Positions 44,960 to 57,664 of a stretch of 64,000 nucleotides of DNA are shown one piece after another; the first letter of the stretch is position 1; each line of letters begins with the position of its first letter. Location: assembly GCF_050624435.1 (NCBI RefSeq), contig NC_134535.1, positions 71,668,494 to 71,732,493 on the forward strand, read 5' to 3'. This stretch comes from Tenrec ecaudatus. Lineage: Eukaryota; Chordata; Mammalia; Afrosoricida; Tenrecidae. A model generated the notes under the pieces. That model had not been told where the DNA came from, did no database searches, and saw nothing but the letters and a program-made list of their open reading frames with translations. The position numbers and the translations under genes are program-made.

Positions 44960-47900
44960 ATAATATGAGGACTGCAACTGAACTCCATTTAGATAATCAC
45001 ACTGAACGATTTTGGTCTAAATGCACCTATGAAAGCACAAAGAATAGCAGACTGAATTAGACAGCAAAATCCATCAATCTGCAGTCTTTAAGAGACATAT
45101 CTCAAACTCACTGACAAAAATAGAACAAGAGTCAAAAAATGATGAAAATATTATCAAGCTAATGAAAAATAAAGAATGGGTGGCAAAGCTAATTTCGAAC
45201 AAAATAGACCTCAATATACACGATACATATAAAGAGAGATAAGAATGGGCATTACATAAGGCTCAAGGGATCAATAGACCAAGAACCCATAAGCATAATA
45301 AACATATATGCACCGAAATATAGACCCCTGAAATTCATTAACCAAATCCTCAGAGATGAAAAGAGAAATCACCGGATCAACAATTATAGTAGGTGGTTTC
45401 AATGCACCACTGTCAAAGAAAGATAGATCAGCAGGTAAGAAAGTCAATAAAGAAGGTGAAGTGAAGAGCTGACTAACACAATTGGGCAAATCAAACTCCT
45501 AGACACTTGCAGAGCTCTCCAACCAACAGCAAAAATAAAAAAAACTGAATATAGACCAGGTGCTGGGACATAAGGCAAACCTGAGAAAATTCAAACACAT
45601 AGAAGTTATGGGGGAGGGAGAAAAATAAGTTATACAAGAGGTACATCTTCTCTGACCACAGCACCATAACGCTAGAAATCAACAACACAACGAATAAAAA
45701 AACAAACACTTGGAGACTCACTTATACACTTCTGAAAAAAGAATAGGTAATTGCCCAAAATAGGGAGAAGATAAGGAAGTTCCTAGAAACCAAGGAGAAT
45801 GACAATACCTATGGAATGCAGCAAAGGCCTTTATAATAGGTGACTTTATTGCAATAAACACATACTTGAAAATGAGGAGAGAATTATGGTCAGCGCCTTA
45901 ACCCAATACCTCCAGTAGTTAGAAAGGATTCAATAGCATAATCCTTCCAACTTTCAAGAGAAAGGAGATCATAAAAATTAGAGCAGAGATAAGTGAACTG
46001 GAAAACAGAAGAACAACGGGGGGGAAATCGAGAAAGCAAAGTTGGTTCTTTGAAAGGATAAACAAAATTGGAAAACGCTAGCAAACTTAACAAAAGAAAG
46101 AAGGAGTAGATGCCAATATCTAAAATTAGGGATGCAAAATTGGGACTCATAACAGACCCTAATGAAATTAAAAGATTAATTATGCAGTAGTATGACTAAC
46201 TGTATTCTACCAAATTCAATAATATGGAGGACATGGACAATTACCTGGAAAATCATTCTTTCCCTAAATTATCACATATGGACATTGAGAACTTGACAAA
46301 CCCATAGCAAAAGTCATCAAGAAACTCCCAAATAAATAAAACCTTGGTCCAGATGGCTTCACAGGAGAATTTTACCAAGCTTTCGGAGTAGAGCTGACAC
46401 CAACCCAACAGACACCAAACTCCCAGACTCATTCTATGAAACCAGCATAACCCTGATACCCAAACCAGGAAATGACCCCACAAGGCTAGAGAATTACAGA
46501 CCAATATCTCCCATGAACTTAGATGCAAAAATTCTCAACAAAATCTTGGCCAATAAAATCCAAAAACATACAAAATACATCATGACCAAGTGTGATTCAT
46601 ACCAGGGATGCAGGGGTGGTTCAACATTCAAAAAAACAATTAACATAATCCTCCACATCAAAAAGAAAAAAACAAGAGCCATATGATCATATCAATTGAT
46701 GCAAAAAAGCATTTGATAATATCCAACACCCATTCTTAATAAAGATTCTCAAGAAGATAGAATTAGAAAGGAAAATGCCCAATTCAATAAAAGTCATATA
46801 CAAAACAACAATAGCCAATATAATATTCAATGGAGACAAGCTGAAAACATTTCCACTGAATGAGGGAACCTGACAAGGATGTCCCTTATCCCCACTTCCA
46901 TTCAGCATTCTTGAAGTCCTAGTCAATACCATAAGACAATGGTAAGATATCAAGAGTGTACAACTGAGAAAAGAAAAAGAGAAAAACATGCTATTTGCAG
47001 ACGATATGTTTTTATATATTGAGAATCCTAAGGGGTCCACCATAGGATTGTTGGAAGCAAGAGAAGTTTAGTAGAGTAGCAGGATACAAGGTTAACAAGT
47101 AGAAATCAATTGGCTTCCTATATACCAGTCATGGGAATACAGAAAAATAAATCGAGGAATCAATTCCATTCATAATACTCACACAAAAGCTGAAATACCT
47201 AGGAATAACCCTAACCGAAAATCCGAAGACCCATATGAAGAAAACTATAGAACCTTACCAGAAAAAAACAAAAGGGATATGTACAAATGGAAGCATATTC
47301 TGTGTTCATGGATCAGAAGACTGAATAATGTGAAAATGTCAATGTTACCGCAAGCAAAATACAAATTCAATGCAATCCTAATTCAAATATCAGCATCACA
47401 CTTCAAAGAAATGGAGAAACTGATTACCAATTCATACGGAAAGGGAAGAAGCCCAGGATATGCCCAGAGCTTGTCAAGAAGAGCAAGGTGAGTTGCCTTG
47501 CTCCACCTGCCCTCAAAATCTTCTGTACAGCCACAGTTGCCGAAACAGCCTGGTATTGGTAGGATGCAAAAATACACGAACCAATGGATCTGGACAGAAA
47601 ATCCAGGAACAAAAACATTTGCATACGGACAACTGATTTTTTTGACAAAAGCCAAAAAATATTCAATGGGAAGCCAATGCCCTCTTCAATAAATAGTGTT
47701 TGGAAATATGAATATCCACTTGCAGAAGAATGAAAAAGGAGCGATACCTCACTCCATGCACAAAAACAAACTAAAGACGGATCATAGGTCTACATGTAAT
47801 TCAAAGTTAGAAGGACATCAATGAGAAAATTGGAACAAAGCTAGGAGCCCTAGTGCTGGGACTCTACTGCCTATCAATAATAACAAAGGAAACCTTTCCA

Positions 47901-48760
47901 TGGAAGATCATAGCTGAAAGGGACCTGTTAAAAATGAAACGCTTTGTGCATTGAAAGACTTCATTAAAAGGGTAAAAAGAGAGTCCACACCATGAAAAGG
48001 ATATTTAGTACAGACATCACAATGGGCTAACCACGGAAATCTATGGAATTTTAGATGTTCACAACAAGAAAAGAACTAATTGCCCTCTGAGAAGGTGGGC
48101 AAAGGGCCTGAACAGACAATTCACAAAGGATGACACTCAAATGGCTAAGAATCACATGAGGAAACGCTCCCGGTCATTAGCCATTGGGAAATGCAAATTA
48201 AATCAACTATGAGATACCACTTAGTACCCATAAATATAGCCCAATTAAAAACAAACAAACTCAGAACAAAAAAATATTGGAGGGAGTGTGGTGAGATAGG
48301 AACTCTCATTCACTGCTGGTGGATTTGTAAATACATTCAGCCACCTTATCAGATGCCATCAGCCTTAAAACAGATGGCAATTGAACTACCACGTGACCCA
48401 GCAATACCATTACTGGGCATTTACCCCCCAAAAAAACAACAAACAGATCACAAGCAGATGTTTGTTCCCCCATGTTCATCACAGTGCAGTGCACAATCAC
48501 AAGAAGCTGGAAGGAGCCTACATCCCCTTCAACAGAAGAGTGGATAAAAGATCTCTGGTACATATATACAATGGAATACTACACATCTCTAAAAAACAGC
48601 AACAATACCATGAGACACCTCAAGAAGTGGAGGGATCTGGCAGACATTATTCTGAGTGAAGTTAGTCAAACTCAAAAGGACAAACACTGCGTGAGTCCAC
48701 TGTGGTGGGAACAAGCAGGAGAACAGGCACAACTCAGGCTTGTAGAGTATCCAGTCTTCT
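44960..48760 (+). pseudogene. L1 ORF2 remnant (endonuclease and reverse transcriptase)
   Basis: ORF2p normally nicks target DNA and reverse transcribes L1 RNA. Landmarks in order: an endonuclease stretch reading IINIYAPKY at 45,295-45,321; [10 protein letters not shown] near 46,352-46,381; [10 protein letters not shown] near 46,498; the reverse-transcriptase catalytic text LFADDM around 46,991-47,008 (FADD at 46,994-47,005); and C-terminal TMEYYTSLK near 48,570. An in-frame TGA (46,871-46,873) sits where the family has arginine before QGCPLSP, consistent with CGA to TGA decay. Several frameshifts separate the open blocks. Antisense open frames of 60-118 codons across 45,270-47,660 are shadows of this coding sequence. 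Confidence 0.92.
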
Positions 48761-49982
48761 GACTGGGAACTAGACAGCCTGGTAAAGACCTGAACCAGTA
48801 CCAATGAACCACACATCATCCTGTAGTGTAGCCCACTAGGCCAGAGGATGCCTCACAGGACTGGGATCAAATGGAGGGGTGGGCTGGAGGAATGCTGTCT
48901 ACTGAGTGGTCCCCATGTGGATCTGAGAGTGAAGTTCCCCCTCCCCCTCCCGCTAGTGAAGAGGCCCTGTCAGAGTTATGAGGCTTCCTGATGGGAGGGG
49001 CAGCACAGAGAAAGGACAGGAAACAGTCACTTCTGGGGAAACATAGGCGCATTTCTGTAGAAGGGAGCAGAGGGAGAGCTGGCTCCAGGTGGGGGGAGGA
49101 GAGACTGAAGATGCTTTCAGTAACGGTAGGTGGGTAGTGTTTTCAGTTGCATGCAGCGCGTGGACACATTTGAACTGAGGTATCTGGAGGTATGCCAGCA
49201 ATCCAGGCCAGGTGCCACTGAACACTGGGACACATCCTGGATCTTTGGGGCACATTGGTGAGACCCCATGCAAGAATTCCACTGGGGAATTGGATTCTAC
49301 CACAGATGCACTTAACCTAGAAAACACACGGTGCCTGAGAAAGCAGAAGACAGTGGTATACTATCGCTTGGTGGCCAAACAAGGCCTTGCTACATCAACG
49401 CCCTATATGGTATTTTAAGATACATCTTATGCTGGCAATCCTGGGAAGGCCATTCTGCTATCAGTTGTTTATGCTTGTTCAAAGTAGGGTGTATCTTGGA
49501 GGTGCGTTGCCTTTGGGGTCACCCTCTTGAAGATGTGTTATTTGTTTTACTGTTTTTCAGTAAATGAAACCCAGGGCTGCTGAGCTGTTAGGGAGAGCAA
49601 ATAAAGCAAGGGTTCTTCAGGGGGAGGAGGGATATAGCCGGGTGGGAGAGATAAAAAGAAGGTGATGTCAAGGAGTCCAGGAAGGACAAGTATGTTGGAC
49701 ACAATTATGGAAGTAAATGTACAACTTTTTTGATGGCATTTGAAACCCAGAATTGATGAAACTTCAGGGATAGCAAGTAGCATATGTAAGGGGTTTGGGG
49801 AGAAGGGGTACAGTGGGAGGGAGGAGGTAAAAGGGAGACAATGTTAAAGAACCCAGGTGGAAAAACAATGTTTGGAAGCTGATTGGGTTATCAGTTTTAC
49901 AATTTTACTGGATGTGATTGAATTGTGGAATGATATGTTATACGTATTAAATCTCAGCTAGTATAAGAAAATTGGAAGAATT
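48761..49982 (+). other. L1 3' UTR with tandemly duplicated block
   Basis: Purine-rich, G-tract-containing 3' UTR (for example CCAGGTGGGGGGAGGAGAGA near 49,085), a usual L1 feature. Near its end a block beginning GAAACCCAG occurs twice, at 49,566 and 49,742 (period 176 bp). The two are similar in layout (a G-rich middle, then GGAAGGACAAGTATGTTGGA versus GGAAAAACAATGTTTGGAAG, then TTTTACAATTTT-like ends) but well diverged. The open frames at 48,953-49,567 are incidental. Confidence 0.75.
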
Positions 49983-49985
49983 AAT

Positions 49986-50055
49986 AAAAAAGATTTACAG
50001 CCTTAATAACCCTATAGAGGGCCATTATGAATCAGCATCCTTGCAGTGGGGTTTT
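49986..50055 (+). mobile_element. AfroSINE 3' fragment
   Basis: GATTTACAGCCTTAATAACC, then GGGCCATTATGAATCAGCAT: only the distal body and tail, directly after the L1 tail and interrupted by the next SINE. Confidence 0.75.
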
Positions 50056-50250
50056 TGGTTGGTGGCACAGTGGGTTATGCATTGGGCTGCCAACTTCAAG
50101 TCAGACTTCAAACTCTTCAGACACTCTCCAGCAGAAATATTGACTGATCCAATAAATATGAAGTCTCTGAAACCATAAGGAATGGTTCTACTCTCCCTTG
50201 TAGGGTTGCTATAAGTCAGAATCCTCTTGAAGTCCATTGTTTATGTTCAA
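50056..50250 (+). mobile_element. AfroSINE
   Basis: Well preserved head TTGGTGGCACAGTGGGTTAT and CATTGGGCTGCCAACTTCAA, AGTCTCTGAAACCATAAGGA, and tail ATAAGTCAGAATCCTCTTGA. It inserted into or next to the fragment just upstream. Confidence 0.92.
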
Positions 50251-52982
50251 TTTTGGGGGAGGGGCTAGTGAGTATATTACAATTGAGGACAGATGGGAAT
50301 TGGGGCGGTTGGAATGAGATGCCCTGTGGAAAGTGGATAGCAGCTTCTATCCCAGCAGCTGGTCACCGTGTGAGAGCACACGGCTGCTATTTCCACAGTG
50401 TCTAATTTTTCAGTACAAGTCAACGATTGAACATTTTGTTAAATATCTCAATATTTAAATATTGATAACTGATGCAAATCTTTAAGACACTGAGCAGGGA
50501 AAACAAACAAACAACACAAGAAGAACAAAGCCTTGGGAGACCAACTGTGATCAAGGCTGTCAGCTTGCAACGTCTGCATGACGTACTCTACCTTTAGCTG
50601 CCCCGCTCCCATCCGCCTTACTTAGCACAGCCCCCAGCACTTGTCACTCACTACCTTGAAAACAATACATTTTAACAGAGATAAGTTAAACTTACGGATA
50701 TCAAAATAAACAAATTGAAAGGGTATTTGAAGCAGAAATCAGACTGGCTAGAAGAAAGCTTTCTTGGAGCTAATTCCTACTTCTTTATTTTTCTTCTTCT
50801 TTAAAAAAAAAAATGTTTTCTGAAGTGTGGCAGCAAGAAAACTCCCAAGGGATTCCTGCCTATTCTGCATTAGATATGTGAATACTGTTCTCCATTAATG
50901 TGCAGACCCATGAGCTGACTCTGCTCAGATAAGGAAACCTAACAGAAGTGAACATACTTAAGAGATATAAATATATCACCAGGGAAAAATACTCTCATTA
51001 TTTTTGCTCCTTGCCCCATGTTTCTCACAGCAAGCATCCAAATGACTATCATTTATATTTCCGAGGGCCCTGACTCTGGCTTTGGGTTGGTTGGTTTTAT
51101 ATCATTTATTGATTATATTTTAAAGCAAATTAATTTTGGCTAGGCAAGGGTCCTTTGTGAATAGAACAGAAAAATGGTAAAAGAGTGATTTTATCTATGG
51201 GGCTTAGGAGTTACTTCATTTGGGTAATGAATTTATTAATGCCACGGTTTGATTATACCATTTACATATACTTCATATCCCACTCAGGACTTAAGGCATT
51301 TAATACATTTTAAAATGATTTAAATGACTGCCATATGTGATCATTTACTTGAATATATGCAACTATAAAATGAGCTGTCATCAATTTATCTCTATTAAAT
51401 GATCTCCTTTTGTTAATCATTTTCATTCTTTAAGTGTCTATTTAAATTATATCTGTTTGAGGTACTGAGAAGTCACAGAGCGATTATGTTGGGGGAGGAT
51501 ACACTTTTTTTCAAAATTTCTTTTCCATGTTTCTTTGCTCAGTCAAAGGAAAAGTACTAGGTGGACTTGAAGAAATAAATTAAGGCAAATATTTAGTAAT
51601 TATTTTGAAGACATCATGGGAATATTTTAATATTTTTCAATTATGAGATTAACAGTAATAGTGAATATTGATTTGGAGGTATTTTGATTAAACTCATAAA
51701 GAGGTTATTGTGATCAGTGGGGCTAAAGGTAGCTAGGATCTAAGTGAAAGCAAAATAATTCAAGTTGCATGGGAAAAGGCAAGTTTGGGAAATACTAAAA
51801 ACACTATTTGTTAGACAAGTTCTGAATGGAGCTAATAATTGTCCCCAAACTATTAGTTCCTTAAAGACATTGGGAAAGTCTATTGCATTCACCAATAGAC
51901 CTATCATCTAAAAGCGTGCCTGGCACCTGAAAGCCAGTAGTAAGGATTTGGTAAGAGAATGAATAAATAAGAGAAAATGTGAGAGGGTCTGAGATGCTTT
52001 GGAGAACTCAGACAAAGGTCAAGTATTTACACAAAAAGTATGTAATTACATAATTAACTATGGCTCAAATGTGCCCTGGCCTGAGGATTGAAGATAATGA
52101 AATTGGTAGTTTGAGATCCATGTGCTTGTGCCCATTTCCTCTGTTTCAGTTGCAGCTAAAGGTTCTAATATGATCCACGGTAGAGCTGCTTCAGAGACAG
52201 CACCCTGAATGTGCTCAGGATAAGGAGAAAGCAGGCAAATAAACCGAAAATTGTTACCACCCAATTTATCGTCCCTGCATCCTCCCAGAGAATTCCATCC
52301 CAAAATTTGTGCTTTGAAAGTGGTCGTTTCCCTCCCATTGATCTCAGCAGTGACTAGAGAGGATTACGTCATGGGCTCTGAGAGCTGTGGCTCTAATCGT
52401 TTGCTATTTTTCACAGTAGAAAGTATTTCAAAGTAGTGACCTCTCTCCAACTTACTCTTCGTATTCCCTCCGAGTAGAACATGACTAATTTTCTAATATC
52501 CTTACTGTGGGTTCCAGCCTCACAGTTGAAAGGCCCTGCAGAGCCATGTGCATGATTCAAGAAACAACGAAGACAGACGACAAGAGCAGTGCAGGGGATT
52601 GGGCTCCATGCTCTTCTGGGGAGATGTGACTTTGGTCAGCAATGGGCTTACTTAGCTCTTGAGGCATGTAGGCCTCAAGCGATACAAACACATCCAGCAA
52701 ATGGGCAAGGCACGGATCTTGAATAACCCGAGCCCTCGAGGGGAATATTCCAAAGGGAGTGCCATGCATGCAAGAGACATGATGTGCAAAATGCTCCTTA
52801 AGGGACACATGGAAGAATTGTCTTAGAGGGAAGCATCCTTTAATTGTGTTCTCATTTGCTAACTTAACAATGTCTTGAGTCTAACTTATGTCTTGAGTCT
52901 GCACGCTCAGTTGCTCAAACTTCTCATCTCAGCTAATTATTTCTTCCAAGTGTCAAGAATGATTACAATATTCCAATAATTG
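50251..52982. other. No gene seen; MIR/L2-like remnant about 51,880-51,975
   Basis: AGCGTGCCTGGCACCTGAAA, then GAGAATGAATAAATAAG, fits an old MIR or L2 3' region. Otherwise unassigned. The frames at 52,058-52,303 and 52,557-52,808 (antisense) have no recognisable domain. Confidence 0.45.
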
Positions 52983-52984
52983 AG

Positions 52985-53172
52985 AAAGAGCTTTGGTGGG
53001 ATAGTGGGTCCCAATTTAGGTTGTAAGGCCAACAGTTTTAAATTATCACCCGGTCCAAGTGAGAAAGATAAGGCTTTCTACTTCCATAAAAGATGATTGT
53101 CTCAGAACCCAACAGAGGGGGTTCCACTCTGTGCTATGACTTGCAATTGACTCGATGGCAATGAGTTGTTCG
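52985..53172 (+). mobile_element. AfroSINE
   Basis: GAGCTTTGGTGGGATAGTGG, GGCCAACAGTTTTAAATTAT, TGTCTCAGAACCCAACAGAG, and tail GCAATTGACTCGATGGCAAT. Confidence 0.9.
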
Positions 53173-53219
53173 GCAGAGAGTCATTGAGCATCCAGTATTA
53201 GTTAAAAGACAAAGACCTG

Positions 53220-54085
53220 AAACAGAAAATCACAAATGGAAACATTTGAATTTTAGGCAAGGTTGTTCGATACAACATTGGTGAAGAAGGGCTTGTCAGC
53301 AAATATTGTCATAATTGGATAAACAAAAAGAGAACATTAAATTAAATTCTTTCTCACCTAAAACACACAAACATTCAGTTCTAGATGATTCACATATCTA
53401 AATGTGAAAAGCACAAATGGAAAGTTCTAACATAGTAGGTTCCTGACATAATTTTTAAGAGCTCAGGCGTAGAGAACAACTAGTAAAGAAGTCAATACTA
53501 TCCAAAGTAATCTCTAGATGCAATGTGAAGTCCATAAAAATTCTAACAGCATTTATTACAGAAATGGGAAAATTAATTTTCAATTTTATGTGAAAAGACA
53601 TGAACCTCAAATAGCTAATGCAATTTTGAAATATAAAGTAGGAGGCCTCACATTTCCTGATTTTAATGCACATTACAAACAATAAGCAGAGTTGCATGGC
53701 TGGTGTAACGATAGACACCTAGACCAAAGAAATAGACTTTCAAACTGAGAAATAAATCCACACATCCATGGTCAATTTATTTTGAACAGGGAAACCAAAT
53801 TCATTCAATTATGAATAAAGTTATTTAACAAACTGTGCTAGAAAATAGTTTCCATATACAGAAAATGAAATAAAATCTCTACCTTACACCTTACAAAAAT
53901 ATTAAGGTACAATTAACCAAGAATCTAAATGTTAAAGTTAAAACCATAAATTTCTTGGAAAAAATAATGGAGAAATATTTTGAGATTTAATTCTTTCAAT
54001 GATAGGTTATCAAATGCACCAACAGTAAAAGCAGTAGAAAACAAAAGAGATGATTGGATCTCATAGTCATTAAATAATTATGCTT
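53220..54085 (+). mobile_element. Old L1 (L1M-type) ORF2 fragment, sense
   Basis: Sense-strand decayed 3' ORF2. Text such as GGAGGCCTCACATTTCCTGA (53,641-53,660), ACCTAGACCAAAGAAATAGA and CCATGGTCAATTTATTTTGA follows the order expected near the C-terminal part of L1 ORF2. It is much older than the L1 at 43-50 kb and is cut by the family A copy starting at about 54,086. Confidence 0.8.
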
Positions 54086-55590
54086 AGCAAAGAAAAGACC
54101 CCGAAGACTCCAGGTTAGGAGGGGCAGCTTCCAGAATCCCCCCAGGACCAGTGGGGAGACAGTCATGAAGGTCATCAGACAGACTAGGGATTTATACATT
54201 TTTTTTTCTTTTTTCAATCTTTTGTTTTCTTTATGTTTGGTCTCTGTGATTGTTGGGTTGCCAATTTATATAAAATAGGCATGGGAAGCCAGCTTGAAGA
54301 GAAAGCAACAGGACCAATGGCTGAAGGAGGTGGGGGAAGGGAGTGGTGAACAAAGAACTCCACAAACAAGGGAACACCTAGGGAATCAAGGAGGACATGG
54401 AGATCCTGGGGGTAATGGAGCAATAGCAGTCTAGCTGAGAGGAATTACTGAGAAGTGGAAGTAGGGCAAGCATGAAGGTGGGACAGGAGGAAGGTGAAAG
54501 CAAACAGGAACGATCTAGGAAGCAAAGATATGGGTAGAGGTAGAAGCATGGGTTTGTACTTAGGTAATACATTAATTCATAAAAATAGAGGTATTGGCCC
54601 ATAAATATATATTTATAAGGCAATACACTGAGGCTGTGGATGGGCTTCAGGCCTCTGTTCATGCCCCCTCTCAATGCAAGAACACTTTGTTCTAACACCC
54701 TTGCATTTTTTGATGCTCACCCTTCCTGCACAATTGCTGAAGATGGGTGCATAAGCAAATGCGATGAAGAAAGTGGATGGTGCCTGACTATCAAAAAATA
54801 TAGCTTCTGGGATATTAAAGACTTGAAGTTAAACATTGACCATCTAGCAGAGAAGCAACAAGCCCACATGGAATAAACATACCAGCCTGTGCGATCATGA
54901 GGTGTTGCCGAGGCAGGGTAACAGGCATCAGAAAACCCAAAACAAACAAACAAACAAATGATATTGTTGAGAATGAGGGTGTTCCAATCAGAGACCGAAA
55001 GCCCATCTGGGACATCTGCTCACAGAGGGGTCACAGGGAAGGGATGGGTCAATCAGGTTGCAGTAAAGAATTGATGAAACACACTATACTCTTCTGGGTC
55101 CTTGAGGCTGCCTCACCCCCACTATCATGACGCTAGTACTGCTTTCATTTCAGGCTAGACAGAAGGATGTGCACAGGTACAGATAAGACATAAGAGCTCA
55201 TTGCCACACAGAATCCAGGAACAGGAATGGGAGTAACATTACCAGGAGGGCAGCGGGAAGATGGGGAGAGGAAGGGAGGAAGTGGGAACAGATTAAATTG
55301 ATTGACACATAACTGCACCCCCACTCCACTAGGGGGACGAAAAATAAAAACCTTGGGGATGGAAGATAGCTATTGCTATAAATATGAAAATAATAATAAA
55401 AATTTATAATTTATCATGGGGCCATGAGGGTTGGGGGATGGGGGAAAAGAAGGAGCTGAATAGGGCTCAATAGGAAGTAAATGTCTAGCAAATAATGTTG
55501 TGTAAATGTGCTTGATACAATTGGTGGGTGAATTGTTATAAGAGCTGTAATAGCCCTCAATAAAATGTGTTTTTTTTTTAAAAACAAAAA
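54086..55590 (+). mobile_element. Family A retroposon, 1.5-kb copy
   Basis: Matches the distal three quarters of the long copies: AGGCATGGGAAGCCAGCTTG is diverged, while GGAATTACTGAGAAGTGGAA, GATGCTCACCCTTCCTGCAC, GCTGAAGATGGGTGCATAAG and AGCAACAAGCCCACATGGAA align in order with 4,260-4,860. It ends GTAATAGCCCTCAATAAAAT and a T/A-rich tail. It has one copy of the block doubled at 22.8-23.2 kb. It is the most diverged of the long copies. I find no clear target duplication. Confidence 0.85.
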
Positions 55591-55664
55591 AGACACAAAG
55601 GAAAGAAAATATCCAGGTTTAACTCATCAGATAAATAATAATTTGACAGGTAGGTATAAGGGTA

Positions 55665-55785
55665 TTAGCCAAGCATAATGTTCTTCTCCAGGGCCAGACC
55701 CTTCTCATAGCGAGCTCAATTTGTGGGCAATGATGTCTCACCACCTTCATTTCTAAGGAGCATTCTGACAGTTTGTTCTTCTGGC
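55665..55785 (-). mobile_element. RTE-clade LINE 3' fragment, antisense
   Basis: CAAGCATAATGTTCTTCTCC, AGGGCCAGACCCTTCTC and TCTAAGGAGCATTCTGACAG are the complement of the RTE 3' region. Confidence 0.75.
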
Positions 55786-55789
55786 TGTC

Positions 55790-56022
55790 CATAAACCAAC
55801 AAAATCACTGCCATCGAACTCATTAAGACTCATAATGACTGTTTTAGGCTGTTGCTATAGGACAGAGTAGAACTAACCCTTTGCATTTCAGAGACTGTCG
55901 AATCATTACCAGAGCAGAAAGCCTCATCTTCACCCCATCAAGCAGCTGGGCAGTTAGAACTTCTGACCTTCTGGCTAGCAGCCCAACTTCTAATTTATCA
56001 TACCCCTAGGATTCCTGACTAT
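55790..56022 (-). mobile_element. AfroSINE, antisense
   Basis: CACTGCCATCGAACTCATTA (tail complement), AGGACAGAGTAGAACTAACC (body) and TCTGGCTAGCAGCCCAACTT (head complement). It abuts an antisense RTE 3' end. Confidence 0.9.
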
Positions 56023-56089
56023 CTACGGTATACTCAATATTTTTTGCCAACATCATACGTCACATGTATAACTTCTTTTGTCTTTATTT

Positions 56090-56760
56090 TTTTCAAATCA
56101 TTTTATTGGGGGCTCTTATAGCTCATGACAATGCATTCATCAATTGTATCAGTCACATTTGTGCATATGACTCCATCATCATTTTCAAAGTATTTTCTTT
56201 CTACTTGAGCCCTTGGAAATCAGTTCCTCTCCCCAACCCACCTCCACCCTCCCACCCTTGGGAACCCTTGATAAATTATACATAATTATTATTTTCATAT
56301 CTTATATCATCCGCTGTCTCCTTTCACCACACTTCCATTGTTTGTCCCTCTGGGAGGGGTGTGTGTGCGTGTGTTATACCTTGATCATTGCGATCAGTTC
56401 CCCCTTTCTCCCCCTTCTCTCCCAACCTTCCCCCACCCTCCTGGAATGATACTCGAATTGCTGTTCCTGATGGGCATCTCTCCTGGGTTCCGTGTGTCAA
56501 GAGCTCTTATCTGTACCAGTGTACAAGCTCCGATCCAAACTGTAGAACTGGGGACATGATAGTGGGGGGGGGGGAAGCAATTGAAGAATGAGAGGAATAT
56601 TGTATGGTTCATTGGTGCACCCTGCCTGACTCATTTCTTCCTTGTGACCCTTCTGTGAGGGGATGCCCAACTGTCTACAGGTGGACTTTGAGTGTCCATT
56701 CCGATCCTCTTCATTCTCCTCGATATGATTGTTTATTTTGCATCTTCTTCTTTCTTGTCC
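56090..56760 (-). mobile_element. Family A retroposon, 5'-truncated, antisense
   Basis: Plus-strand start AAATCATTTTATTGGGGGCT is the complement of the 3' terminus. The complement of the purine tract lies near 56,220-56,260, then CTTATCTGTACCAGTGTACA and a G-run (56,563-56,574), and it stops near 56,755. It aligns with the last 0.67 kb of the long copies. Open frames here come from C-rich composition. Confidence 0.88.
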
Positions 56761-57662
56761 AGATTACGCCTGCATATGAACCTATAGAAATGATCATGAT
56801 TTAGGTCAGGTGTTCTTTAGTCTTCAAGTGACATTTTAAAAACTCCTTAGCGCTTTAAAACAGTATTTTGCAGCAGATTTTCTCAGTGCAGCAGATCATA
56901 AGTTATGTGATCTTTCTCTCCAGAGTTCTGTTTTTCACTAGCCACAGCCTTCCTGAAAGAATGGTATGTACAAGGCTATGTCATACACTAAGAGGAATGA
57001 GAGTAGGCAGGGAAGAAGTAGAAGGTGTGGAACCAGTCCTGCTTCGTGATTCATGTTATCTGGAAATGATTGTTGAGGGCAAGGGAAACATTTAGTTATT
57101 ATTGAATCATCCAGTTATTAATATCTGCCGATCAGATTGGAGATCATAGTGAACGATTAGACGTTCTGTCAAAAGTCCTATGGTAATGAAAGCCAGTGTT
57201 TGATGACCTCAAGATACTATCTCAGAAACTCCTCCACTAGAGGACAATGTAAGACAAGAGAATTCTAAAGGAGCCAGATTTGCAAGCAAGAGAGATTGAT
57301 GAGAAGCAGATTCACACAGTGTGTAATAGTAGAATCATGAAGGCATACAGATTAGGTAGATGACAAACCTCCGAATAATTACACTACCAAGCTTTGTTTG
57401 CACTGCTCTCTAAAACAGAGAAGGAAATAGATTTCTTATCCGATCTGCCACTAATTGGTAGTGCAAATGTGATATGTTGACGTGGTATTTTGGCCTCCAA
57501 GTATATAAGTGTAGGAATTTATTTCCAAGTATTGAAGATGTAACAGCTCTCACTAATTACCTTTTAATCTCCAAACTTGATGAAATAATGTGGTTGGCAG
57601 GGTTCAGAAAGGTGTCAGTTTCCTGGCAATGAGAAGTATACAGAAAGCTTCAAACCCTGCCC
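56761..57662. other. No gene seen
   Basis: Unassigned single-copy-looking sequence. Confidence 0.5.
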
Positions 57663-57664
57663 TT

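Larger units (their letters stand above)
43180..49982 (+). mobile_element. L1 retrotransposon, near full-length, inactive
   Basis: Layout in order: a C-rich 5' UTR-like region with a (CCAT)n run at 43,350-43,370 (about 43,180-43,930), an ORF1 remnant (about 43,935-44,880), an ORF2 remnant (about 44,960-48,760), and a 1.2-kb 3' UTR ending in AATTAATAAAAAAG at about 49,980. All hallmark L1 regions are present in one orientation without large foreign insertions, so it arrived nearly complete. Stops and frameshifts are frequent in both ORFs. The 5' boundary is uncertain because the family's 5' UTR is not known to me, and the true start could be several hundred bases up or down. A truncated AfroSINE follows the tail. 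Confidence 0.9.

Noticed and set aside
45271..47655. Antisense frames of up to 118 codons across the L1
   Set aside because: They are mirror frames of decayed ORF2, whose sense motifs (IINIYAPKY, FADD, TMEYY) are clear.
54086..55590. Long target-site duplication around the 1.5-kb family A copy
   Set aside because: I compared the flanks (A-rich text near 54,070 and 55,595) and could not find a convincing shared tract.
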